From NCBI GenBank assembly GCA_031386665.1, contig JANNCN010000105.1, positions 1-18,120 on the forward strand: 18,120 bases of DNA, read 5' to 3'. Source of the DNA: JANYCG01 sp031386665. GTDB lineage: Bacteria; Pseudomonadota; Gammaproteobacteria; Burkholderiales; Burkholderiaceae_C. Under the pieces are notes generated by a model that was not told the origin of the DNA, made no database searches, and saw only the letters and a list, made by a program, of their open reading frames with translations. A program made the translations under genes and the position numbers. Below are positions 6,746 through 14,653 of this stretch, piece after piece (positions within the stretch are counted from its first letter, which is position 1; each line of letters starts with the position of its first letter).

Positions 6746-8296
6746 ATGTCAGCCATAGACCCTGTTTGTTACGATGCCGACCCAAAAGTTGGCGATGTAC
6801 TTTTGGAAGTAAGAGATATTCACAAACGCTTTGCCGGGGTTTATGCGCTGCGTGGCGTGAGTTTTACGATTGAGGCGGGCAAAATCTACCATTTGCTGGG
6901 CGAGAACGGCTGTGGCAAAAGCACATTGATCAAAATTATCTCGGGGGCACAACCGCCGAGTGAGGGAAGCCTGCTGATTGGCGGCGTAGTGCAATCCCAC
7001 ATTGACCCGCTCAAAGCGCTCAAGCTGGGTATAGAAACTGTCTATCAAGATCTTTCGTTGATTCCGAACCTCAGCGTAGCGCAAAACGTAGCCTTAGGCG
7101 CTCAACTGGTAGAGCGCAACGGCAATCTGCTGTCGATACTTGATCTGCGAAAAATAGATGCGATTGCAATCAAAGCCCTGACCGCAGTCAATTTGCCTTG
7201 CGAACCGAGCTTCCTGCAAACACCCGTTGAACTATTGCCCATCGCCACGCGGCAGCTCATTGCGATTGCCCGCACGATCGCTACGAAGGCGCGTTTGGTC
7301 ATCATGGATGAGCCCACGACTGCGCTGACCCAAAAAGAGGTGGACAACCTGATTACGGTGGTCAACAAGCTCAAAGCGCAAGGGGTTGCCATCATTTTTG
7401 TGACGCACAAGTTAGATGAGTGCTACGCCATCGGAGGCGAGGTGATTGTCTTTCGCGACGGACAACTCATCGCCAAGGGAAGTATTGCGGACTACACAAA
7501 AGCAGACTTGGCTCGCTTGATGACCGGACGGGAGATCAAAGCGCGCCGATTGCGCCATGGCATTGCGTCTGCCGAAACAGTATTGGAGGTCAAACACTTA
7601 GGCAAGAGAGGCGCATTTCTGGAGGTGGGTTTTGACCTGCATAAAGGTGAAATCTTGGGCGTGACCGGGCTTTTGGATTCTGGACGCAATGAATTGGCTT
7701 TGGCTTTGAGCGGTATCAGTCCCGCTAAATTAGGTTCCGTCAGCAGGGAAGGTGTTCAGCTCAGGCTGCAAACCCCCAGAGATGCCATCAAAGCTGGCAT
7801 AGCTTACGTGCCCGAAGATCGAATCACCGAAGGGCTATTTTTAGACAAACCAATTCGCGACAACATCATTGTGAGCTCGCTCCAAAGTTTACGTGGTCGA
7901 CTTGGCCTGTTAAGTGCGGACAAGGCTCAGAACTTGGCACTGACGATTGTTAAAGACCTGCAAATTGCCACGCCCGACGTAGAGCGGTCCGCTCAGATGT
8001 TGTCGGGTGGCAATCAACAAAGGGTTCTGATTGGGCGCTGGTTAGCCATACACCCCCAGATATTGATATTGCACGGGCCCACGGTAGGTGTGGATGTGGG
8101 TTCGAAGGAGACTATTTACCGGATCGTGCAAGGGCTCTCCGAAAAAGGTGTTTCTGTGATCTTGATCAGCGACGATTTGCCCGAGTTGCTGCAAAACTGT
8201 GATCGAATTCTGTTGATGAAAAAGGGGCATGTTCATGGCCTTTTGGATGCCACTCAATTAGACGAAGCTGAACTCTACAAGCAGCTCATTTCCTAA
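6746..8296 (+). CDS. sugar ABC transporter ATP-binding protein, RbsA-like double ATPase
   Basis: This cytoplasmic ATPase of 516 residues with two fused nucleotide-binding domains drives sugar uptake. Domain 1 has an intact Walker A (GENGCGKST, 52-60), a Q-loop (YQDLSLIPNLS), Walker B with catalytic Glu189 (VIMDEP) and switch His221, but its signature is LLPIAT instead of LSxGQ. Domain 2 has the lysine-free Walker A usual for this family (LLDSGRNE, about 309-316) and an intact LSGGNQQ (419-425), but its Walker B reads ILILHGPTVGVD, with His443-Gly444 in place of Asp-Glu. The two domains together therefore make one complete and one degenerate ATP site. The ATG at 6746 has no clear ribosome-binding site. 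It lies 18 bases before permease 2. Function as importer ATPase is secure; substrate is not. Confidence 0.93.
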   Translation: MSAIDPVCYDADPKVGDVLLEVRDIHKRFAGVYALRGVSFTIEAGKIYHLLGENGCGKSTLIKIISGAQPPSEGSLLIGGVVQSHIDPLKALKLGIETVYQDLSLIPNLSVAQNVALGAQLVERNGNLLSILDLRKIDAIAIKALTAVNLPCEPSFLQTPVELLPIATRQLIAIARTIATKARLVIMDEPTTALTQKEVDNLITVVNKLKAQGVAIIFVTHKLDECYAIGGEVIVFRDGQLIAKGSIADYTKADLARLMTGREIKARRLRHGIASAETVLEVKHLGKRGAFLEVGFDLHKGEILGVTGLLDSGRNELALALSGISPAKLGSVSREGVQLRLQTPRDAIKAGIAYVPEDRITEGLFLDKPIRDNIIVSSLQSLRGRLGLLSADKAQNLALTIVKDLQIATPDVERSAQMLSGGNQQRVLIGRWLAIHPQILILHGPTVGVDVGSKETIYRIVQGLSEKGVSVILISDDLPELLQNCDRILLMKKGHVHGLLDATQLDEAELYKQLIS

Positions 8297-8314
8297 AGCG
8301 TATCGAGATTTTCA

Positions 8315-9343
8315 ATGTCACTCGGCCTAGATCTATCTATCAGCGTGGACCCGCGTTCAGAGGTTCGACCATTTCACACCCGGTATCCAGAAGTCTTTAC
8401 GGGTGCATTGATAGTGGCGGTAAGTCTGGTCGTGGGAGTCATCAACCCTGCATTTTTTCAAGTTTCCACTTTTTTTGATTTGCTGCGCTCATCAACCGTC
8501 ACTGGCATGTTCGCACTCGGCGTTTTAATCGTGCTGGCCGCTGGGGGAATTGATGTCTCATTCACGGCCATCGCCGCCTTGTCGATGTACAGCTTAACGA
8601 AACTGGTGTACGCCTTTTGGCCCTCAGCACCTATCGTCTTGATACTGTTTTTGGGTGCAGCCTTCGGAATTTTTCTCGGCCTCGTCAACGGATTTCTGGT
8701 GCACCATTTAAAAGCACCCTCACTTATCGTCACTATCGGCACTCAATATCTCTTCAGGGGGTTTTTGTTGACGTTTGTGGGAACCGTATTCTTCATGAAC
8801 ATTCCCCCGAGCATGGATAACTTTGGCCGTTTGGCGCTTATCAAGCTGTCCGTGGGTGCAATGGGGCAAACCTCATTCACGGTGTTACCGGTTTTTGTCC
8901 TGATTCTATTGATATGCAGTCTCTTGACTTGGTTCATTTTGAATCGAACTTTAATGGGGCGAGCCATCTATGCCATGGGAGGCAGTCTGAACATTACAGA
9001 GCGTCTGGGCTACAACGTTAAAGCAGTGCATCTGTTTGTGTTTGGCTATTCGGGGTTTCTTGCGGGGCTGGCTGGTATCGTCCACGTGTCGAGCAATCGG
9101 CTTGCGAACCCATTCGATTTAGTGGGCATTGAGCTCGATGTGATTGCAGCGGTGATCTTGGGCGGTGCGCGCATCACCGGCGGCACAGGCTCGGTTACGG
9201 GGACTCTGTTGGGCGTATTTTTGGTTGTCCTTATCAACAATGTGCTGATATTGGCAGGGGTGCCCAGCACATGGCAAAAAGTGATTATTGGGAGCTTCAT
9301 CCTGATAGCCGGTGCGTTGTTCGCCATTCGGCGTCAAAAATAG
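8315..9343 (+). CDS. ABC transporter permease, RbsC-like (CUT2 family), second of two
   Basis: This inner-membrane permease of 342 residues is diverged from permease 1. The N-terminal 30 residues are polar and probably cytoplasmic; hydrophobic segments begin with VFTGALIVAVSLVVGVI. Family motifs are AAGGIDVSFTAIAALS, LGLVNGFLVHHL, the ATPase-contact loop AMGGSLNITERLGY, and the near C-terminal VILGGARITGGTGSVTGTLL. It starts 18 bases after the ATPase stop and is followed after 12 bases by the kinase, so it is part of one operon. Having two non-identical permeases points to a heterodimeric channel. No substrate can be assigned. Confidence 0.93.
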   Translation: MSLGLDLSISVDPRSEVRPFHTRYPEVFTGALIVAVSLVVGVINPAFFQVSTFFDLLRSSTVTGMFALGVLIVLAAGGIDVSFTAIAALSMYSLTKLVYAFWPSAPIVLILFLGAAFGIFLGLVNGFLVHHLKAPSLIVTIGTQYLFRGFLLTFVGTVFFMNIPPSMDNFGRLALIKLSVGAMGQTSFTVLPVFVLILLICSLLTWFILNRTLMGRAIYAMGGSLNITERLGYNVKAVHLFVFGYSGFLAGLAGIVHVSSNRLANPFDLVGIELDVIAAVILGGARITGGTGSVTGTLLGVFLVVLINNVLILAGVPSTWQKVIIGSFILIAGALFAIRRQK

Positions 9344-9355
9344 CAGAGCAACGAC

Positions 9356-10867
9356 ATGAAGGATTTGCTTCTTGGCATTGACGTGGGCACTTACAGTTCC
9401 AAAGCAGTACTCACTGGGCTTGACGGAAAAGTATTGCGGACGGAAACCGTGGCTCACGGCATCTCGACACCTCGCCCAGGGCATGTGGAGCAAGATGCAG
9501 ACGCGGTATGGTGGGCCGACGTGAAAACTCTCTGCAAAAATATTTTTGCCCTGGGGCCGTTCACCGCAAATGACGTAGCGTCAGTTGCAATCAGCGCAAT
9601 TGGTCCTTGCTTGTTGCCTCTGTGTGATCAGGGAGCGCCATTGCGACCCGCCATCTTATATGGCGTCGACGCAAGAGCAACCCATGAGATCGACGAACTG
9701 AATACGCAACTTGGCGAGCAGACCCTGTTTGGTCACGCTCGAATGTCACTCACCAGCCAATCGATTGGCCCAAAAATCCGCTGGCTGCAAAAACACGAGC
9801 CTGAGGTATGGTCGCGAACGCGGCACGTCACCAGCGCAAGCGCCTACTTGGTATTCAAATTGACCGGCGAACATGTACTTGATCACCATACTGCGAGCCA
9901 TTTTGTACCTCTTTACGACCCCAGCGCCCGCAAATGGAGTGAGCATTACACCGGGCATTTGAATGTACCTATCGAAATGCTACCGAAGCTGGGTTGGTGC
10001 CATGACACTGCGGGTGGAATCAGCCGCGCCGCCTCAGAAGCCACAGGACTCGTCACAGGCACCCCAGTGGCGGTGGGCACCGTAGATGCTTTGAGCGAGG
10101 CCATCAGCGTGGGTGTATGTCAACCCGGTGACTTGATGATCATGTACGGAAGCACCACTTTCTTTGTATTGGTACAACAAGTTCCAACGCCCGACCCTCG
10201 CGTGTGGACGACCGCTGGTGCCTATGCGGATCAATTCAATTTAGCCGCAGGAATGGGCACCACGGGTAGTTTGACCCGTTGGTTCGTCAACGAGTTTTCA
10301 CGGGAGGTGTCGGTTTCAGTCGCTTATGAGCAACTCTTCGAAGCAGCGTTGTCCATCCCCGCTGGGTCTGAAGGCATATTGATGCTGCCTTACTTCAATG
10401 GGGAGCGCACACCTATCAATGATCCGCGAGCCAAAGGGGTCATTGCTGGCCTCAGTCTGCACCACAAGCGAGAGCATTTGTTCAGGGCCACACTGGAGAG
10501 CGTGGCGTTTGGTGTCCGTCACAATCTGGCAACTTTTACTGAAATTGGCGCGAAGGTTAAGCGTATTGTGGCGGTGGGCGGCGGCGCGCAATCGGACACC
10601 TGGCCGCAAATAGTGTCTGATGTGTGTGGGGTTAGCCAAACTCTGCCAGGCGTGAAGCTCGGAGCCTGCTATGGAGATGCCTTCCTGGCGGGTTGCGCTG
10701 CGGGGCTGCTTAGACGAGAAGACATTCGCAACTGGGTGAAGGCGGATCGCAGCGTCGAACCTAATGTGCAGCATCGCGCGATCTACGACGATCTCTATCC
10801 ACACTTCCTCGATTTATACCGCAGTACCCGTCAATTGGTGCATCGCTTGGGTAGTCTGGCGAATTAA
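9356..10867 (+). CDS. FGGY-family carbohydrate kinase, atypical xylulokinase-like
   Basis: This predicted cytoplasmic kinase would phosphorylate the imported compound and trap it in the cell. The 503-residue protein has the FGGY phosphate-binding start LLGIDVGTYSSKA (5-17), the catalytic base Asp244 in VGTVDALSEA, the phosphate-2 segment MYGSTTFF (263-270), PYFNGERTPINDP (345-357) and the adenosine motif VGGGAQSDTWPQI (407-419). Where xylulokinases carry the sugar-contacting GQMHG motif this protein has AISAIGPCLLPL (78-89), and WND.R is replaced by YGVDARA, so the substrate is probably not simple D-xylulose. Alternatives include another ketose, a polyol, or a signal such as autoinducer-2 (LsrK is also FGGY). 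It is the last gene of the operon; no terminator is visible before tkt. Confidence 0.9.
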   Translation: MKDLLLGIDVGTYSSKAVLTGLDGKVLRTETVAHGISTPRPGHVEQDADAVWWADVKTLCKNIFALGPFTANDVASVAISAIGPCLLPLCDQGAPLRPAILYGVDARATHEIDELNTQLGEQTLFGHARMSLTSQSIGPKIRWLQKHEPEVWSRTRHVTSASAYLVFKLTGEHVLDHHTASHFVPLYDPSARKWSEHYTGHLNVPIEMLPKLGWCHDTAGGISRAASEATGLVTGTPVAVGTVDALSEAISVGVCQPGDLMIMYGSTTFFVLVQQVPTPDPRVWTTAGAYADQFNLAAGMGTTGSLTRWFVNEFSREVSVSVAYEQLFEAALSIPAGSEGILMLPYFNGERTPINDPRAKGVIAGLSLHHKREHLFRATLESVAFGVRHNLATFTEIGAKVKRIVAVGGGAQSDTWPQIVSDVCGVSQTLPGVKLGACYGDAFLAGCAAGLLRREDIRNWVKADRSVEPNVQHRAIYDDLYPHFLDLYRSTRQLVHRLGSLAN

Positions 10868-10929
10868 GCGTTACTACCCTTGAGCCGCTGATGGAAAAAG
10901 AACAGCCGCAATGCACGCGTCTGCCCCGC

Positions 10930-10935
10930 TAAAAT
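10930..10935 (+). promoter_or_regulatory. possible -10 element for tkt
   Basis: TAAAAT, five of six matches to TATAAT, lies 57 bases before the tkt ATG in the 125-base gap after the kinase gene. No good -35 hexamer is found at the right spacing (CCGCAA is the best available). The gap holds no terminator, so tkt could also receive read-through from the sugar operon. Confidence 0.3.
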
Positions 10936-10992
10936 GCGTGTTTACCCGCAGTCTTCGCGCCCGCTACCCTACTTTTACCCCCGGAACCTCTG

Positions 10993-13083
10993 ATGGCCAA
11001 TACCTCAATGATGGCCAACGCAATTCGTGCGTTGGCAATGGACGCTGTGCAACAAGCCAATTCGGGCCACCCCGGTGCGCCCATGGGCATGGCCGACATG
11101 GCTGTGGCGCTGTGGGGCAGCCACTTGAAGCACAACCCGGCCAACCCGCATTGGTTTGACCGCGACCGTTTTGTGCTGTCAAACGGCCACGGTTCGATGC
11201 TGCTGTATTCAGTGCTGCACCTGACGGGCTACAAACTGCCGATGGCTGAGTTGAAAAACTTTCGCCAGCTGCACAGCAAAACTGCAGGCCACCCCGAGGT
11301 TGACGTGACCCCTGGCGTAGAAACCACCACGGGTCCGCTGGGCCAGGGTTTGACCAATGCGGTTGGCATGGCGCTGGCTGAAAAACTGTTGGCCAAAGAA
11401 TTCAACCGGACTGATGACGGCGCCAACCACGACGTGGTGAACCATCACACCTACGTTTTCCTGGGCGATGGCTGCCTGATGGAAGGCATCAGCCACGAAG
11501 CAGCGGCATTGGCGGGTGCCTGGAAGCTGAACAAACTGATCGCGCTGTACGACGACAACGGCATCAGCATTGACGGGCAAGTGGCCCCTTGGTTCATTGA
11601 CAACACGGCACAGCGGTTTACGGCCTACGGCTGGAACGTGATTGGCCCGGTCGATGGCAATGATGCCATTGCCGTGTCAAAGGCCATTGCCGACGCAAAA
11701 AACAGCCCCGAGCACCCCACGCTGGTGATTTGCAAAACAGCGATTGGCAAAGGTAGCCCAAACCGCCAAAACACATCCAAAGCGCATGGTGAACCCCTCG
11801 GCGCTGAAGAAATCAAACTCACACGCGACGCCTTGGGCTGGCCTTACGCGCCCTTTGTGATTCCCAAAGAGGTTTATGCCGACTGGGACGCCAAGCCCGC
11901 AGGCAAAGCGGCCGAAGCCGCCTGGAATTCCAAATTTGCGGCGTACAAAGCCGCCCACCCCGCGCTTGCCAAAGAACTGGTGCGCCGCATGAAGGGCGAA
12001 CTGCCCAAAAACTTTGTGCAAACAGCGGTGGACACCGTGATTGCGGCGCACACCAAAGCCGAAACGGTGGCCTCGCGCAAAGCCTCGCAACTCGCGCTGG
12101 AAGCCTTCACCGCAGCCTTGCCTGAAATGCTGGGCGGCTCGGCTGACCTGACTGGCTCTAACCTGACCAACACCAAGTCAACGCCCAGCTTGCGCTTTGA
12201 TTTGGCGGGCGAGGTCGTGCAAACCACGAATGCCGACGGCTCCAAAACTGGGGGTCGGCACATTAACTACGGCGTGCGTGAGTTTGGCATGGCGGCCATC
12301 ATGAACGGCATCGCGCTCCACGGCGGCTTCATCCCCTACGGCGGCACGTTTTTGACCTTCAGCGACTACAGCCGCAACGCCATTCGCATGGCCGCACTCA
12401 TGAAGCTGCGCGTGGTTCACGTGTTCACCCATGACAGCATTGGCTTGGGCGAAGACGGCCCCACACACCAGTCGATTGAACATGCAGCCTCGTTGCGTTT
12501 GATTCCGAATCTGGACGTTTGGCGCCCGGGCGACACAGCAGAGACTGCCGTCGCCTGGACCGTCGCGCTGCAAAACAAAGCTAAACCTACCGCCCTGCTG
12601 CTGAGCCGCCAAAACATCAGCTATGCACCCAAAGGCACGTCGGACGAGGCGCTCGACGGTGTCGATGCCTATGGCTTGGACGCCATCAGCAAAGGGGCTT
12701 ATGTGTTAGCAGAGCCCAGTGAAGTGGGCCTGAAGAAAAAGACCCAAGCGGTCATCATCGCCACCGGCTCTGAAGTGCAATTGGCCCTGAAAGCGCAAGA
12801 GTTGCTAGCCACCCAAAAAATCGCTGTGCGCGTGGTTTCAATGCCTAGCACCACGACCTTTGACAAACAATCTGAAGCCTACAAACGCGCCGTGCTGCCC
12901 GCAGGCATTCCGCGCGTGGCGGTTGAAATGGGCGTGTCCGATGGCTGGTGGAAATACGGCTGCGCCGCCGTGGTCGGCATCGACACCTATGGCGAGTCAG
13001 CCCCGGCATCCGTCTTATTCAAGCTATTTGGCTTCACGCCTGAGAATGTGGCGATGACGGTGCAAAAGGTTTTGGGTAAATAA
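10993..13083 (+). CDS. tkt: transketolase
   Basis: This thiamine diphosphate enzyme moves two-carbon units between sugar phosphates in the pentose phosphate (and, where present, Calvin) pathway. The product has 696 residues, somewhat longer than the 663 of E. coli TktA. The N-terminal part has SGHPGAPMGMADMA, SNGHGSMLLY and TGPLGQGL. The cofactor motif is GDGCLMEGISHE (from 158) through DDNGISIDG. The central domain has YGVREFGMAAIMNG with the catalytic glutamate, and GGTFLTFSDY; the substrate-binding HDSIGLGEDGPTHQ follows. The ATG at 10993 is taken, although a second Met six codons in is possible. Codon use is strongly G/C-rich compared with the preceding sugar operon. gap follows after 39 bases, so the two are probably co-transcribed. 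Confidence 0.97.
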   Translation: MANTSMMANAIRALAMDAVQQANSGHPGAPMGMADMAVALWGSHLKHNPANPHWFDRDRFVLSNGHGSMLLYSVLHLTGYKLPMAELKNFRQLHSKTAGHPEVDVTPGVETTTGPLGQGLTNAVGMALAEKLLAKEFNRTDDGANHDVVNHHTYVFLGDGCLMEGISHEAAALAGAWKLNKLIALYDDNGISIDGQVAPWFIDNTAQRFTAYGWNVIGPVDGNDAIAVSKAIADAKNSPEHPTLVICKTAIGKGSPNRQNTSKAHGEPLGAEEIKLTRDALGWPYAPFVIPKEVYADWDAKPAGKAAEAAWNSKFAAYKAAHPALAKELVRRMKGELPKNFVQTAVDTVIAAHTKAETVASRKASQLALEAFTAALPEMLGGSADLTGSNLTNTKSTPSLRFDLAGEVVQTTNADGSKTGGRHINYGVREFGMAAIMNGIALHGGFIPYGGTFLTFSDYSRNAIRMAALMKLRVVHVFTHDSIGLGEDGPTHQSIEHAASLRLIPNLDVWRPGDTAETAVAWTVALQNKAKPTALLLSRQNISYAPKGTSDEALDGVDAYGLDAISKGAYVLAEPSEVGLKKKTQAVIIATGSEVQLALKAQELLATQKIAVRVVSMPSTTTFDKQSEAYKRAVLPAGIPRVAVEMGVSDGWWKYGCAAVVGIDTYGESAPASVLFKLFGFTPENVAMTVQKVLGK

Positions 13084-13122
13084 TCTTTTTCAGTTTCAGA
13101 TTTAACCTTCAGGAGTATTCAA

Positions 13123-14121
13123 ATGGCAATCAAAGTAGGTATCAACGGTTTCGGGCGCATTGGGCGCAACGTGTTGCGAGCGGCGGTGCAGAATTTTGCG
13201 GACATCGAAATTGTCGCCATCAATGACTTGTTGGAGCCTGACTACCTGGCTTACATGCTGCAATACGACTCGGTGCATGGCCGCTTCAAAGGTGAGATTG
13301 CGGTGGACGGCAACACGCTGATCGTCAATGGCAAACGGATTCGCCTGACGCAAGAGCGCGACCCGGCCACGCTGAAATGGAACGAGGTGGGTGCCGACAT
13401 CGTGCTGGAGGCGACGGGCCTGTTTTTGGACAAAGCCGCTGGTGAAAAGCACTTGGCGGCAGGTGCCAAAAAGGTGATTTTTTCAGCGCCCAGCAAAGAC
13501 GACACGCCGATGTTCGTTTTTGGCGTGAATGACAAAACCTATGCGGGCCAAGCCATCATCAGCAACGCGTCTTGCACCACCAACTGCTTGGCTCCAGTGG
13601 CTAAAGTGCTGAATGACAAGTGGGGCATTAAACGCGGCCTGATGACGACCGTGCACGCCGCCACCGCCACCCAAAAAACGGTGGACGGCCCCAGCAACAA
13701 AGACTGGCGCGGTGGCCGTGGCATTTTGGAAAACATCATTCCGTCCAGCACAGGCGCTGCCAAAGCCGTTGGCGTGGTGATTCCTGCGCTCAACAAAAAG
13801 CTGACGGGTATGTCGTTTCGCGTGCCCACCTCCGACGTGTCGGTGGTGGACTTGACGTGCGAGCTGAACACCGAGGCGACGCTGGCCGAGATTTGCGCTG
13901 AAATGAAAGCGCAAAGCGAAGGCGCATTGAAAGGCGTGCTGGGCTACACCGAAGACAAAGTGGTGGCCACTGACTTCCGTGGCGACACGCGCACCTCGAT
14001 TTTTGACGCCGATGCAAGCATTGCGCTGGATGGTACGTTCATCAAGGTCATCGCCTGGTACGACAACGAATGGGGTTACTCGAACAAATGCCTGGAAATG
14101 GTGCGGGTTGTGGCCAAGTAA
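13123..14121 (+). CDS. gap: glyceraldehyde-3-phosphate dehydrogenase, type I
   Basis: This enzyme catalyses the NAD-dependent oxidative phosphorylation of glyceraldehyde-3-phosphate in glycolysis and its reversal in gluconeogenesis. The protein has 332 residues, the normal length. INGFGRIGRNVLRA at 7-20 is the dinucleotide fold. Asn34-Asp35 (VAINDLLEPDY) indicates preference for NAD over NADP. Catalytic Cys151 lies in SNASCTTNCLAP and His178 in TTVHAATATQ. The C-terminal WYDNEWGYSNKCLEM is intact. A good ribosome-binding site, AGGAG at 13111-13115, fixes the start. It lies 39 bases behind tkt and is closed by the terminator at 14165-14188. The usual next gene in many relatives, pgk, is not here. 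Confidence 0.98.
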   Translation: MAIKVGINGFGRIGRNVLRAAVQNFADIEIVAINDLLEPDYLAYMLQYDSVHGRFKGEIAVDGNTLIVNGKRIRLTQERDPATLKWNEVGADIVLEATGLFLDKAAGEKHLAAGAKKVIFSAPSKDDTPMFVFGVNDKTYAGQAIISNASCTTNCLAPVAKVLNDKWGIKRGLMTTVHAATATQKTVDGPSNKDWRGGRGILENIIPSSTGAAKAVGVVIPALNKKLTGMSFRVPTSDVSVVDLTCELNTEATLAEICAEMKAQSEGALKGVLGYTEDKVVATDFRGDTRTSIFDADASIALDGTFIKVIAWYDNEWGYSNKCLEMVRVVAK

Positions 14122-14164
14122 GCTATTTGGAATACGTGCTTTGGAAGCAGCCCTAAAGTCAATC

Positions 14165-14188
14165 AACGCGCCTCTGGGCGCGTTTTTT
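14165..14188 (+). terminator. intrinsic terminator of the tkt-gap transcript
   Basis: A perfect 8-base stem (AACGCGCC with GGCGCGTT) around a TCTG loop ends in a run of six T. It starts 44 bases after the gap stop codon. This is the clearest terminator in the window. Confidence 0.9.
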
Positions 14189-14208
14189 AATGGCGCAATC
14201 CAATCACT

Positions 14209-14451
14209 ATGGCTATTCAAAAACTGAAAATCGCCCGAGAGAACGACAACGTCTGGCGCGTGCTGACGGCGCTAGGCGCACACGTCGGCAACCTGAAGTT
14301 GATCAACGGCGTCTGGAAGTTCAAAGCGATTGGCTATGACGACACCGGCGCCGTGCTGCCGGGCGGCGGGCCGCTGACTGGGCGGCACAACACCATCTTG
14401 GAAGTTTTGAGTGACAAGGCAGTCAACGCGGCGTTTGCCGACTGTTTTTGA
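14209..14451 (+). CDS. small hypothetical protein, 80 residues
   Basis: An 80-residue frame begins MAIQKLKIARENDNVWRVL and continues with GAHVGNLKLINGVWKFKAIG, then a glycine-rich turn (LPGGGPLTG) and a helix-like end. Codon use is G/C-rich at third positions and resembles gap, and the protein is compact, without signal peptide or membrane segment. This makes a real gene likely, although I recognise no family. The ATG at 14209 is only 21 bases beyond the tkt-gap terminator. No ribosome-binding site is visible, so it must rely on read-through or on a promoter overlapping the terminator. It is followed by the first of two long repeats. Confidence 0.65.
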   Translation: MAIQKLKIARENDNVWRVLTALGAHVGNLKLINGVWKFKAIGYDDTGAVLPGGGPLTGRHNTILEVLSDKAVNAAFADCF

Positions 14452-14478
14452 AGAAAATTCAGCGACCAGAGCGGCGGA

Positions 14479-14606
14479 TGTAATTGCTACTATTTGTATA
14501 GCAAACTATTGAATATATTGTAAAGCTAGAGGCCTTTTTGACTCATATTTTGCGCAAAATGGCTGTTTTCAAGGTTTTTCGAAAAATGTGATATCACCGG
14601 TGATAT
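14479..14606. repeat. long intergenic repeat, copy A (upstream of phoX)
   Basis: This stretch of about 128 bases aligns in the same orientation with 16681-16800 downstream of phoX. Shared blocks include TATAGCAAACTATT, GAGGCCTTTTT, TCATATTTTG and TCAAGGTTTT, and both copies end in the perfect palindrome ATATCACCGGTGATAT (14591-14606 here). Copy A carries about six extra bases in the middle and a partly decayed left hairpin. No open frame runs through it. It looks like a dispersed intergenic element. It fills most of the 303-base gap between the small gene and phoX; the rest holds the Pho box. Confidence 0.8.
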
Positions 14607-14653
14607 GACTTTGCACAATATGCTTGGAAGCCACCCTGCCTAAATCCCCTTGC

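Noticed and set aside
4593..10867. Reading the operon as a complete Lsr (autoinducer-2) or rhamnose system
   Set aside because: Subunit composition is similar, but there is no LsrF/LsrG or RhaU-like gene and the regulator is LacI-type; the evidence does not allow a named substrate.
13483..14220. 245-residue minus-strand open frame
   Set aside because: Antisense to gap; no recognisable domain and His/Arg-rich composition typical of a shadow frame.
14479..14606. CRISPR-like or phage attachment interpretation of the repeats around phoX
   Set aside because: Only two diverged copies about 2.2 kb apart with a normal gene between them, no cas, integrase or tRNA gene nearby.
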